Positions 50,213-58,355 of a DNA stretch of 64,000 nucleotides are shown here, one piece after another; position 1 is the stretch's first letter, and each line of letters begins with the position of its first letter. The DNA comes from Streptomyces sp. 840.1 (lineage in GTDB: Bacteria > Actinomycetota > Actinomycetes > Streptomycetales > Streptomycetaceae), in the NCBI RefSeq assembly GCF_003751445.1, contig NZ_RJUU01000001.1, positions 2,609,001 to 2,673,000 of the forward strand, written 5' to 3'. The notes under the pieces are model-generated. The model was given only the letters and a program-made list of their open reading frames with translations, was not told the origin of the DNA and did not search any database. The translations under genes and the position numbers were made by a program.

Positions 50213-51169
50213 ATGTCCAATGGTCAGTGGTACCCACCGGAATGGCCCGACCGGATCCGGGCCCTCGCCACCGGCGAACTGACGGCCGCGACCCCCCGGC
50301 GGGCCGCCACCGTGATGCTGCTCCGGGACGCCGCCGCGGGTACCGGGGGCGGTCCCACAGTCCATATGCTGCGCCGGCGCACCTCGATGGCCTTTGCCGG
50401 AGGGGCGTACGCCTATCCGGGTGGCGGGGTCGACCCGCGCGACGACGACCGGCTCGTCGGCTGGGCCGGACCCGCGCTGGAGAGCTGGGCGCGGCGGCTC
50501 GGTGTCACCACACCCGCCGAGGCGCAGGCGATCGTCTGCGCGGCGGTCCGCGAGACGTACGAGGAGGCCGGCGTGCTGCTCGCGGGCCCGACCGCGGACA
50601 CCGTCGTCACGGACACCACCGGAGCGGACTGGGAGGCCGATCGCAAGGCCCTGGTCGCGCGAGAGCTGTCGTTCGCCGAGTTCCTTGAGCGCCGCGGGCT
50701 GGTCCTGCGCTCGGACCTGCTCGGCGCGTGGGCGCGCTGGATCACTCCGGAGTTCGAACCGCGCCGCTACGACACCTGGTTCTTCGTGGCCGCGCTCCCG
50801 GCCGGTCAGCGCACCCGTAACGCCTCCACGGAGGCCGACCGCACGGTGTGGATCGGCCCGGGGGAGGCGGCCGACGGCTACGACCGCGGCGAGCTGCTGA
50901 TGATGCCGCCGACGGTTTCGACGCTGCGCGGGCTCAGGGCCCACGCCACCGCCGCGCAGGCACTGGAGGCGGCATCTGCCCAGGACCTCGCCCCCGTACT
51001 CGCACAGGCGCGCCTGGAGGGCGACGAGCTGGTGCTGAGCTGGCCGGGGCACGAGGAGTTCACCAAGCACATCCCGGCGGCCACCACGGGCACTACGGAC
51101 GCCCCGGACGCCCCGGGCACCACGGGCACCACGGGCACCACGGGCACCACGGGCGGTGGGGCGGCATGA
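50213..51169 (+). CDS. Nudix hydrolase, NUDT19/acyl-CoA-like type
   Basis: 318 residues. RRAATVMLLRDAAAG then VHMLRRRTSMAFAGGAYAYP start the domain; the Nudix region includes PGGGVDPRDDD and CAAVRETYEEAGVLLAG (REUxEExGU), separated by an insertion of about 50 residues, as in the NUDT19-like/CoA-type subgroup. The C-terminus is a GTTGTTGTTG repeat (about residues 300-312) from an in-frame GGCACCACG repeat, variable in length by nature. Its stop overlaps the MBL start (ATGA). Confidence 0.87.
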   Translation: MSNGQWYPPEWPDRIRALATGELTAATPRRAATVMLLRDAAAGTGGGPTVHMLRRRTSMAFAGGAYAYPGGGVDPRDDDRLVGWAGPALESWARRLGVTTPAEAQAIVCAAVRETYEEAGVLLAGPTADTVVTDTTGADWEADRKALVARELSFAEFLERRGLVLRSDLLGAWARWITPEFEPRRYDTWFFVAALPAGQRTRNASTEADRTVWIGPGEAADGYDRGELLMMPPTVSTLRGLRAHATAAQALEAASAQDLAPVLAQARLEGDELVLSWPGHEEFTKHIPAATTGTTDAPDAPGTTGTTGTTGTTGGGAA

Positions 51170-51996
51170 GCGACGCGGCAGCGCTGCCCGGACAGCCACG
51201 CGGCGCGGTGGTCTCCGGCCCCGCCACAGCCCGAGCGGTGAACGTCCTCGCGCCCAACGCGTCGCCGATGACGCTGGACGGCACCAACACCTGGATCATC
51301 GCCGAGCCCGACTCGGACCTCGCGGTGGTCATCGACCCGGGGCCCCTGGACGACGGCCACCTTCGGGCCGTCATCGACACCGCCGAGCGGGCGGGCCGCC
51401 GGATCGCGCTCACGCTCCTCACCCACGGCCACCCCGACCACGCGGAGGGCGCGGCCCGGTTCGCCGAGCTGACCCGTACGAAGGTGCGCGCGCTCGACCC
51501 CGGGCTGCGGCTCGGTGACGAGGGCCTGGGCACGGGCGACGTGATCACGACCGGCGGGCTGGAGATGTACGTGGTGCCGACCCCGGGCCACACCGGCGAT
51601 TCGCTCTCGTTCCATCTGCCCGCCGACCGCGCCGTGCTGACGGGGGACACGATCCTCGGCCGGGGGACGACGCTGGTGGCGCACCCCGACGGGCGTCTCG
51701 GCGACTACCTCGACTCGTTGCGGCGGCTGCGCTCGCTGACGGTCGACGACGGGGTGCACACGGTGCTGCCGGGGCACGGTCCGGTGCTGGACGACGCCCA
51801 GGGCGCGGTCGAGTTCTACCTGGCTCACCGCGCGAACCGGCTGGCGCAGGTGGAGACGGCCGTGGAGGCCGGGTACCGGACGTCGGCGGAGGTGGTGGCG
51901 CACGTGTACGCGGACGTGGACCCGTCACTGTGGCCGGCGGCGGAGCTCTCGGTGCTGGCTCAGCTGGAGTACCTGGAGGAGCACGGTCTGATCTGA
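51166..51996 (+). CDS. MBL-fold metallohydrolase (glyoxalase II/LACTB2-like)
   Basis: 276 residues. Metal motif LLTHGHPDHAEGAARF (HxHxDH), then VVPTPGHTGDSLSFHL (His), LTGDTILGRGTT (Asp) and TVLPGHGPVLDDA (His), the complete binuclear zinc set. A C-terminal winged-helix-like part (RTSAEVVAHVYADVDPSLWP) is the LACTB2-type tail, so an endoribonuclease-like or thioesterase-like activity are the options. Coupled to the Nudix gene. Confidence 0.92.
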   Translation: MSDAAALPGQPRGAVVSGPATARAVNVLAPNASPMTLDGTNTWIIAEPDSDLAVVIDPGPLDDGHLRAVIDTAERAGRRIALTLLTHGHPDHAEGAARFAELTRTKVRALDPGLRLGDEGLGTGDVITTGGLEMYVVPTPGHTGDSLSFHLPADRAVLTGDTILGRGTTLVAHPDGRLGDYLDSLRRLRSLTVDDGVHTVLPGHGPVLDDAQGAVEFYLAHRANRLAQVETAVEAGYRTSAEVVAHVYADVDPSLWPAAELSVLAQLEYLEEHGLI

Positions 51997-52082
51997 GCAC
52001 CGGCTGATCTGAGCAGGGTCTGATCTGGGCGCCGGCGGATCTGAGCACGGTCTGCTCTGGGCGTCGGCTGATCTGAGCGCGG
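51987..52082 (+). repeat. six 16-bp imperfect tandem repeats at the end of the MBL gene
   Basis: Units begin at 51987, 52003, 52019, 52035, 52051 and 52067, all close to TCTGATCTGAGCACCG. Odd units start TCTG and even units GC(T/G)G, so the true period may be 32 bp. The first unit contains the TGA stop (LI*), as if the gene's 3' end was copied. A seventh unit (52083-52098) is barely recognisable. Confidence 0.75.
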
Positions 52083-52122
52083 CCCGAACTGATATCCGGG
52101 CACGGCTTGGTATGAACGCGGC

Positions 52123-52153
52123 GAGGGGCCCCGCCGGATCGGCGGGGCCCCTC
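52123..52153. terminator. bidirectional terminator, 14-bp stem
   Basis: GAGGGGCCCCGCCG (52123-52136) and CGGCGGGGCCCCTC (52140-52153) pair exactly around GAT, between the convergent MBL and crp genes. Confidence 0.8.
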
Positions 52154-52173
52154 GTGCGCCGTGGTTCGACGGG

Positions 52174-52848
52174 TCAGCGGGACCGCTTGGCCAGCCGCTC
52201 CACGTCGAGCAGGATCACCGCACGGGCCTCCAGCCGCAGCCAGCCGCGGCCGGCGAAGTCGGCGAGGGCCTTGTTGACCGTCTCGCGGGAGGCGCCGACC
52301 AGCTGGGCCAGCTCCTCCTGCGTCAGGTCGTGCACCACGTGGATGCCTTCCTCGGACTGGACGCCGAAGCGGCGCGACAGGTCGAGGAGCGCACGGGCGA
52401 CGCGGCCCGGTACGTCCGAGAAGACCAGGTCGGACATCTGGTCGTTGGTCTTGCGCAGGCGCCGTGCGACGGCGCGCAGCAGGGCGGTGGCCACCTCGGG
52501 GCGTACGTTCAGCCAGGGCTGCAGGTCGCCGTGACCGAGGCCGAGGAGCTTGACCTCGGTCAGCGCGGTGGCGGTGGCGGTGCGCGGGCCCGGGTCGAAG
52601 AGCGACAGCTCACCGATCAGCTCGCCGGGACCGAGGACGGCCAGCATGTTCTCGCGGCCGTCGGGCGAGGTGCGGTGCAGCTTCACCTTGCCGTCGGTGA
52701 CCACATAGAGGCGGTCGCCCGGGTCACCCTCGTGGAACAGCGCGTCGCCGCGTGCGAGGGTCACCTCACTCATCGAGGCGCGGAGCTCCGCGGCCTGCTC
52801 ATCATCGAGCGCCGCGAAAAGCGGGGCGCGCCGCAGAACGTCGTCCAC
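52174..52848 (-). CDS. crp: Crp/Fnr family cAMP receptor protein
   Basis: 224 residues, GTG start after GGAGAG. A cyclic-nucleotide domain (about 1-125) has LFHEGDPGDRLYVVTDGKVK and the phosphate-binding cassette GPGELIGELSLFDPGPRTAT with Arg; the long dimer helix follows; the C-terminal HTH (about 150-210) is LTQEELAQLVGASRETVNKA. This matches Streptomyces/Mycobacterium Crp, needed for germination and antibiotic production. A GTG-N8-CAC site in its own upstream region suggests autoregulation. Confidence 0.94.
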   Translation of the reverse strand: MDDVLRRAPLFAALDDEQAAELRASMSEVTLARGDALFHEGDPGDRLYVVTDGKVKLHRTSPDGRENMLAVLGPGELIGELSLFDPGPRTATATALTEVKLLGLGHGDLQPWLNVRPEVATALLRAVARRLRKTNDQMSDLVFSDVPGRVARALLDLSRRFGVQSEEGIHVVHDLTQEELAQLVGASRETVNKALADFAGRGWLRLEARAVILLDVERLAKRSR

Positions 52849-52911
52849 GAGTTCTCTCCTTGTCGGCCTGTTCAGGGAACCGTGGTCCCCATCATGCCGG
52901 ACGGTAAAACA

Positions 52912-52925
52912 GTGCGATCAATCAC
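52912..52925. promoter_or_regulatory. candidate Crp binding site
   Basis: GTGCGATCAATCAC, followed by A, matches GTGnnAnnnnnCACA, the actinobacterial Crp consensus as I recall it. It lies 64 bp upstream of the crp GTG start, in the divergent crp/nth region. Confidence 0.5.
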
Positions 52926-53020
52926 AAACCAGTTTGACGCACGCGCGTGCCGGGACGTACGGCAGGGGGCCGATTGGGGGTGGATCAACGGTGACCGGGG
53001 CGGATGTCAGCGGCTGGCTC

Positions 53021-53032
53021 TAGGCTGGTCGA
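53021..53032 (+). promoter_or_regulatory. leaderless -10 box of nth
   Basis: TAGGCT (53021-53026), then 6 nt to GTG 53033. It supports the long form of Nth. Confidence 0.5.
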
Positions 53033-54109
53033 GTGTCCGGAAGGCCGGTGAGAGTGCAGGCCAAGGGGGTTGATGGGGTGTCGGAAGGCCGCGATTCTGC
53101 TGTGGGCGAACAGGGTGTAGGGGAAGCGAAAAATGCGACAAAAAGCCCGGCAGGGCGGATGAAACGGGCGGGAATGACGGAACGGACGGGAGCGGCGAAA
53201 CGGGTGGGTTCCAAGGACGGCACTGACTCGGCAGCCAAGCCGAAGTCGGAGCCCGATACCAACAAGCCCAGGCCCAAGCCGAACACCAGCGCCAACGTCA
53301 AGCCCAAGGCCAACGTCAAGCCCAAGGCCAAGGCCAACGCCAAGCCGGAATCCCATCTGGCCATGGTCCGCAGGGCCCGCCGGATCAACCGTGAGCTCGC
53401 CGAGCTGTACCCCTACGCCCACCCCGAGCTGGACTTCCGGAACGCATTCGAGCTGCTGGTCGCCACGGTCCTCTCGGCGCAGACCACCGATCTGAGGGTC
53501 AACCAGACCACCCCCGCGCTCTTCGCCGCCTACCCCACCCCCGAGGACATGGCGGCGGCTGTCCCGGAGGAAATGGAAGAGATCATTCGGCCGACCGGCT
53601 TCTTCCGCGCCAAGACCAAGTCGCTGCTGGGCCTCTCCGCGGCCCTCCGGGACAACTTCGGCGGCGAGGTGCCCGGACGCCTCGAGGACCTCGTGACGCT
53701 GCCGGGGGTCGGCCGCAAGACCGCCAACGTCGTATTGGGGAACGCGTTCGGCGTACCCGGGATCACTGTCGACACCCACTTCGGGCGGCTGGTGCGCCGC
53801 TGGAAGTGGACCGACCAGGAGGATCCGGTGAAGGTCGAGGCGGAGGTCGCGGAGATCTTCCCCAAGAGCGAGTGGACGATGCTCTCGCACCGTGTCGTTT
53901 TCCACGGGCGCCGCATCTGCCACGCCCGCAAGCCCGCCTGCGGCGCCTGCCCGATCGCCCCGCTCTGCCCTTCGTACGGAGAGGGCGAGACGGATCCCGA
54001 GAAGGCCCGGAAGCTTCTGAAGTACGAGATGGGGGGCCGGCCGGGGCAGCGGCTGAGTCCGCCGCCGGACTACCCGGGCGCACCGGCCCCCGCCCTCGGT
54101 ACCGGCTGA
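53033..54109 (+). CDS. nth: endonuclease III with long basic N-terminal extension
   Basis: 358 residues. The catalytic core (about 108-325) has the Hh[21 protein letters not shown] (Lys nucleophile), Asp in [13 protein letters not shown], and the [4Fe-4S] loop [17 protein letters not shown] (C-x6-C-x2-C-x5-C). The first ~105 residues are Lys/Pro/Ala-rich with repeats of NVKPKA/ANAKPE, not part of the enzyme; a DNA-tethering role is plausible. DNA glycosylase/AP lyase for oxidised pyrimidines. The leaderless box just before GTG 53033 supports the extended start. Confidence 0.93.
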   Translation: MSGRPVRVQAKGVDGVSEGRDSAVGEQGVGEAKNATKSPAGRMKRAGMTERTGAAKRVGSKDGTDSAAKPKSEPDTNKPRPKPNTSANVKPKANVKPKAKANAKPESHLAMVRRARRINRELAELYPYAHPELDFRNAFELLVATVLSAQTTDLRVNQTTPALFAAYPTPEDMAAAVPEEMEEIIRPTGFFRAKTKSLLGLSAALRDNFGGEVPGRLEDLVTLPGVGRKTANVVLGNAFGVPGITVDTHFGRLVRRWKWTDQEDPVKVEAEVAEIFPKSEWTMLSHRVVFHGRRICHARKPACGACPIAPLCPSYGEGETDPEKARKLLKYEMGGRPGQRLSPPPDYPGAPAPALGTG

Positions 54110-54170
54110 CCGCAGGCGCCGCTGCGGAACGAAATGCGTGACGACAGGCGTTGTGAGACGAGGGGTGCCA

Positions 54171-54908
54171 ATGAAGACGCATCAACACAGCACGGACGCG
54201 GCGGCCACCGGCGCGTCCGTGCCGGGGGCCGGCCGAGAAGCCTCGGTCGCCGTCACCACCGACGGGCTGCCCGCGTGGCTGGACCCCGTCGCCCACGCCG
54301 CGCGCACCGTCGAGCCGCGCCAGCTCAGCCGCTTCCTGCCGCCCGAGAGCGGGGCGGGACGGCAGTCGGCCGTCCTCGTCCTGTTCGGCGAGGGTGCGCG
54401 CGGGCCCGAGCTGCTCCTGATGGAGCGCGCCGGGAGCCTGCGCTCGCACCCCGGGCAGCCCTCGTTCCCCGGCGGCTCCCTGGACCCGGAGGACGGCGAC
54501 CAGGCGACGACGGGCCCGCTCAGGGCCGCGCTGCGGGAGGCCCAGGAGGAGACCGGCCTCGATCCGCACGGCGTGCAACTGTTCGGTGTGCTGCCCCGGC
54601 TCTACATCCCGGTGAGCAGCTTCGTGGTGACGCCGGTCCTCGGCTGGTGGCGTACGCCCAGCCCGGTCGGAGTCGTCGATCCCGGTGAGACCGCGCGGGT
54701 CTTCACGGTCCCCGTGGCAGATCTCACGGACCCGGCCAACCGGGCCACGGCCGTCCATCCCAGCGGTCACCAAGGCCCGGCATTTCTGGTCGAATCCGCA
54801 CTCGTATGGGGGTTCACGGCCGGCGTGATCGACCGGATCCTGCACTTCGCGGGCTGGGAGCGCCCCTGGGACAGAGCCAAGCAGGTGCCGCTCGACTGGC
54901 GCGCATGA
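54171..54908 (+). CDS. CoA pyrophosphatase-type Nudix hydrolase
   Basis: 245 residues; ATG after GAGGGG. The UPF0035/CoA signature is GSLRSHPGQPSFPGGSLDPE, followed by the Nudix helix LRAALREAQEETGLDP. A 5-residue spacer (DGDQATT) lengthens the loop. LFGVLPRLYIPVSSFVVTPV is typical of NudL-like enzymes that hydrolyse CoA to 3',5'-ADP and phosphopantetheine. Follows nth by 61 bp. Confidence 0.9.
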   Translation: MKTHQHSTDAAATGASVPGAGREASVAVTTDGLPAWLDPVAHAARTVEPRQLSRFLPPESGAGRQSAVLVLFGEGARGPELLLMERAGSLRSHPGQPSFPGGSLDPEDGDQATTGPLRAALREAQEETGLDPHGVQLFGVLPRLYIPVSSFVVTPVLGWWRTPSPVGVVDPGETARVFTVPVADLTDPANRATAVHPSGHQGPAFLVESALVWGFTAGVIDRILHFAGWERPWDRAKQVPLDWRA

Positions 54909-55003
54909 CAGGCTGACTCCCCGTGCTCCGCTGCTCCGGGCCTCCCGCCCGGACCCGGAGAGAGACGTACGGGCCCGGTGACGAATCTGTGAGGCTATAG
55001 ACG

Positions 55004-56209
55004 GTGAACGTGCTGGACATCCTGCTGCTGGCCGGCGCCGTGTGGTTCGCGGTCATCGGATACCGCCAGGGGTTCGTCGTCGGCATCCTGTCGGTGATCG
55101 GGTTCCTGGGCGGCGGTCTCGTCGCCGTCTATCTGCTGCCGGTCCTGTGGGACCAGGTGACGGACGGCTCCGAGGTCTCGTCGACGGCAGCCGTCGTCGC
55201 GGTCGTCATCGTGATCGTGTGCGCCTCGGTGGGCCAGGCCTTCACCACGCACCTGGGGAACAAGCTCCGCAGGTACATCACGTGGTCGCCGGCGCGCGCC
55301 GTCGATGCGACGGGCGGCGCCCTGGTCAACGTCGTGGCGATGCTGCTGGTCTCGTGGCTGATCGGCTCCGCGCTGGCCGGCACCTCGCTGCCGACGCTGG
55401 GCAAGGAGGTGCGCAGCTCCTCGGTGCTGCTCGGCATTTCCCGGGTGATGCCGCCCCAGGCCTCCACCTGGTTCACGGACTTCTCCTCGGTGCTCGCGCA
55501 GAACGGCTTCCCACAGGTCTTCAGCCCGTTCGCCAATGAGCCGATCACCGAAGTCAAGGCGCCGGACCCGGCACTGGCCGGCAGCCCGGTCGCCGCCCGC
55601 GCCAAGAAGTCCATCGTCAAGGTCGTCGGTACGGCTCCGAGCTGCGGCAAGGTCCTCGAAGGCACCGGCTTCGTCTTCTCCGACCGCCGGGTGATGACCA
55701 ACGCCCACGTCGTCGGCGGCGTCGACGAACCGACCGTCCAGATCGGCGGCCAGGGACGGCTGTACGACGCGAAGGTCGTCCTGTACGACTGGCGGCGCGA
55801 CATCGCCGTGCTCGACGTCCCGGACCTCGACGCGAAGCCGCTCGGCTTCACCGACACCGACCACGACGCGGCGACCGGCAACAGCGCGATCGTCGCGGGC
55901 TTCCCGGAGAACGGCTCGTACGACGTACGGTCCGCGCGGGTCCGTGCCCGTATCGACGCCAACGGCCCGGACATCTACCACCGGGGCACCGTCCAGCGCG
56001 ACGTGTACTCACTCTTCACGACGGTCCGCCAGGGGAACTCGGGCGGGCCGCTGCTGACCCCCGAGGGCAAGGTGTACGGCGTCGTCTTCGCCAAGTCGCT
56101 CGACGATCCGAACACCGGCTACGCGCTGACGGCCGACGAGATCCGTCAGGACATCGAGCAGGGACGAAGCGCCAACCAGCAGGTCGACAGCCAGGCGTGC
56201 GCGCTCTAG
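55004..56209 (+). CDS. MarP-like membrane serine protease (CvpA plus trypsin domains)
   Basis: 401 residues, GTG start. Four N-terminal TM helices of the CvpA/colicin V type (NVLDILLLAGAVWFAVIGYR ... LVNVVAMLLVSWLIGSALAG) precede a chymotrypsin-fold domain with His in TNAHVVGGV, Asp in RRDIAVLDVPD and Ser in RQGNSGGPLL. Cys in APSCGKVLEG and SQACAL can form the disulfide known to control MarP of M. tuberculosis. By analogy it supports envelope integrity under acid or oxidative stress. Confidence 0.93.
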   Translation: MNVLDILLLAGAVWFAVIGYRQGFVVGILSVIGFLGGGLVAVYLLPVLWDQVTDGSEVSSTAAVVAVVIVIVCASVGQAFTTHLGNKLRRYITWSPARAVDATGGALVNVVAMLLVSWLIGSALAGTSLPTLGKEVRSSSVLLGISRVMPPQASTWFTDFSSVLAQNGFPQVFSPFANEPITEVKAPDPALAGSPVAARAKKSIVKVVGTAPSCGKVLEGTGFVFSDRRVMTNAHVVGGVDEPTVQIGGQGRLYDAKVVLYDWRRDIAVLDVPDLDAKPLGFTDTDHDAATGNSAIVAGFPENGSYDVRSARVRARIDANGPDIYHRGTVQRDVYSLFTTVRQGNSGGPLLTPEGKVYGVVFAKSLDDPNTGYALTADEIRQDIEQGRSANQQVDSQACAL

Positions 56210-56249
56210 CTCCAGGCCGTGAGAGTGAACGCCCGCCGAAGCCCAGGGA

Positions 56250-56281
56250 CTGGGGCCCAGGGCCGGAGCACAGGGCCCCAG
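56250..56281 (+). terminator. hairpin after the MarP-like gene
   Basis: CTGGGGCCC (56250-56258) pairs with GGGCCCCAG (56273-56281), 14-nt loop, 40 bp after the stop. Confidence 0.55.
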
Positions 56282-56319
56282 TACGGGCGCCAGGGACCAT
56301 GCGCCAGGGGCCGGGGCTC

Positions 56320-56499
56320 GGCGATCGCGGCGTCAGGGTGTCGTGGTGGGGGACCGGCAGGTCGTCCGAGGCGGCCGAGATGCGGTCCGGGGAGGCTGCC
56401 AGGTCATCCGCGCGGGTGGCGCAGCCGCGCCGAGACCCAGCGGGCCCTGCGGCGGAGGATGCGCGGAATGCCGAGCCGGGGATCATGCAGGACATGCAT
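56320..56499 (-). pseudogene. possible frameshifted small gene
   Basis: From ATG 56499 one frame reads MHVLHDPRLGIPRILRRRAR, then WVSARLRHPRG and stop (56404). One base away, another frame continues with protein-like ADDLAASPDRISAASDDLPV then PHHDTLTPR. Removing one G from the GCGCGG run would join them. Could equally be chance in GC-rich DNA. Confidence 0.2.
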
Positions 56500-56712
56500 A
56501 GCGTGCACCCGGCCCTGGTGGCCGCCCCCCTCATGAATGCCCGGACCCGCCGTGGCGGTCGAGCGGCGATTGCGTGCTGCGTCACTGAAGTCGTGCGTCC
56601 AGCCCATACCTCGACGTCTGCCCGTGGCACATGGTCGGTAACCGCCCATCCGTCAGCCAATTGGCGTATGCGCCAGGCAAGTGGCTGTTCGTAGGACGGG
56701 TGTGCGCGCCGG

Positions 56713-57789
56713 CTAGCGGTCGGGCTCGGAATCCTTGAGCCAGCTGATGAGTTCGGCCGAGAAACCGTCCGGATCCTCCTCGTGCGGGAAGTGCCCCAGA
56801 CCGTCGAAAAGTCGCCAACGGTACGGTGCCTCGACGTACTCGCCGGACCCCGCCGAACTCCTGGTGCGTACCGCCGGATCGAGTGAACCGTGGAGGTGCA
56901 GCGTGGGCACCCGAACCGGCCGCTTCATACGCCGGTAGAACTGGATGCCGTCGGGACGGGCCAGCGAGCGCACCATCCAGCGGTACGGCTCGACCGAGCA
57001 GTGCGCCGTCGACGGGATCGACATGGCACGCCGGTAGACGTCCACCGTCGGGTCGTCGGGGAAGTCCGCGGTCCGAGGCCCCGCCCAGTCATGGATCAGC
57101 CGCCCCACCAACGCCGCGTCGTCCGCCACGAGCTGACGCTCAGGAACCCACGGCCGCTGGAAGCCCCAGATGTACGAGCCCGCGCGGGACTGCGTGAAGT
57201 CGGAGAGCATCGAGGAGCGCCACCGCCTCGGGTGCGGCATCGAGGAGACCACGAGCCGGCGCACCAGCTTCGGCCGCATCACCGCCGCCGTCCAGGCGAG
57301 GTAGCCGCCCATGTCGTGACCGACCAGCGCAGCGTCCGGCTCACCGAGCGAACGGATCACGCCGGTGATGTCCAGCGCCAGGTTGGCCGGGTCGTACCCC
57401 CGGGGCGTGCGGTCGCTGCCGCCCACTCCGCGCAGGTCCATCGCCACCGCCCGGTACCCCGCGTCCGCGAGGGCGGGCAACTGGTGGCGCCAGGTCCACC
57501 AGAACTGCGGGAAGCCGTGCAGGAGCAGGACGAGGGGCCCTTCGCCCATTTCGGCGATGTGGAAGCGGGCGCCGTTCGCCGCGACGTCCCGGTGCGTCCA
57601 GGGGCCGTCCAGACGGACCGGGCCACCGGAGCCGGCCGCGGGGCCCAGCGGGCCGGTGAAGGGCGCTGACGCCTGGGACGGTGGTGGCGGTGCGGCGGAC
57701 GGGCCTGCCTGGGGGCCGGCCGGCCCTTCGTGGTCCGCCCGGTCGTCCGGGCCCACTGAGCCGAATGCGCTGGAATCGGGGACCGTCAT
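56713..57789 (-). CDS. epoxide hydrolase-like alpha/beta hydrolase
   Basis: 358 residues. A Pro/Ala/Gly-rich N-terminal 60 residues precede the hydrolase: oxyanion motif LLLHGFPQFWWTW, nucleophile elbow ALVGHDMGGYLAW with Asp as nucleophile (as in epoxide hydrolases and haloalkane dehalogenases), Asp in HGSLDPAVR and His in GLGHFPHEEDP. HGFP and the cap-domain Tyr residues favour epoxide hydrolase. ATGA overlap with the holin-like gene. A substrate is not predictable. Confidence 0.88.
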   Translation of the reverse strand: MTVPDSSAFGSVGPDDRADHEGPAGPQAGPSAAPPPPSQASAPFTGPLGPAAGSGGPVRLDGPWTHRDVAANGARFHIAEMGEGPLVLLLHGFPQFWWTWRHQLPALADAGYRAVAMDLRGVGGSDRTPRGYDPANLALDITGVIRSLGEPDAALVGHDMGGYLAWTAAVMRPKLVRRLVVSSMPHPRRWRSSMLSDFTQSRAGSYIWGFQRPWVPERQLVADDAALVGRLIHDWAGPRTADFPDDPTVDVYRRAMSIPSTAHCSVEPYRWMVRSLARPDGIQFYRRMKRPVRVPTLHLHGSLDPAVRTRSSAGSGEYVEAPYRWRLFDGLGHFPHEEDPDGFSAELISWLKDSEPDR

Positions 57790-58316
57790 GTGGATGAGCG
57801 TGCCACAGCCGGCGCCTTGTCCTGGACCGGACCGTTCTCGATGGCCTTGTCCGAAAGTGTGCTGCCGCCCGCCGGAAGGATCACGTTCGCGGCGATGCCC
57901 GGACGGGGATGCGGCTTGACGCCCTGGAGGACGGCGGCGGTCTGCTTGGCCGAGGCGATGGACTTCTCCGGCGGCTTGACCTTTTTGAACTTGGCGTAGC
58001 CGAAGAGCGCGAGCAGGATCCCGAGCAGGATGAACGCGCCGCCCACGATCAGGAACGACCAGGCGAGACCCAGCCCCAGATTGTGGATTCCGTACGCGGC
58101 CGCGAAGCTCAGCACCGGGATCGCGAACAGGAGCAGCACACCCGTGACGATGAACGCCACACTGCCCGTGACGCCGCGCTTGACGTCCTGCCGCACCTCG
58201 GCCTTGGCCAGGGCAATCTCGTCGTGTACCAGCGCCGACAGTTCGGCCGTCGCCGAGGCGACCAGCTGGCCGAGACTGCGATCGGCGCTGCCCGCGTAAT
58301 TGCCGGGGTCGCTCAT
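57786..58316 (-). CDS. holin-like (DUF1469) membrane protein
   Basis: 176 residues. SLGQLVASATAELSALVHDE then IALAKAEVRQDVKRGVTGS is the cytoplasmic amphipathic part; two TM helices follow (FIVTGVLLLFAIPVLSFAAA and AWSFLIVGGAFILLGILLAL) and a basic/Pro-rich tail. This is the putative actinobacterial holin superfamily III/DUF1469 type, common in Streptomyces and not phage-derived here. Cotranscribed with the hydrolase, likely also near nhaA. Confidence 0.88.
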   Translation of the reverse strand: MSDPGNYAGSADRSLGQLVASATAELSALVHDEIALAKAEVRQDVKRGVTGSVAFIVTGVLLLFAIPVLSFAAAYGIHNLGLGLAWSFLIVGGAFILLGILLALFGYAKFKKVKPPEKSIASAKQTAAVLQGVKPHPRPGIAANVILPAGGSTLSDKAIENGPVQDKAPAVARSST

Positions 58317-58355
58317 GCCTGACTCCCTCTCCTGTTCAGTACATCCGATGTCAGA

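Larger units (their letters stand above)
56210..56712. other. 503-bp gap with terminator and possible gene remnant
   Basis: Holds the MarP hairpin (56250-56281) and, on the minus strand, the pieces described at 56320-56499. I see no intact gene; minus-strand reading frames here have poor codon positions and no ribosome site. Confidence 0.4.

Noticed and set aside
51987..52082. 16-bp repeats as a CRISPR or att site
   Set aside because: There are no unique spacers and no integrase; the units grade out of a gene end.
57786..58316. Holin-like gene as evidence of a prophage
   Set aside because: No other phage genes are nearby; DUF1469 proteins are ordinary actinobacterial membrane proteins.
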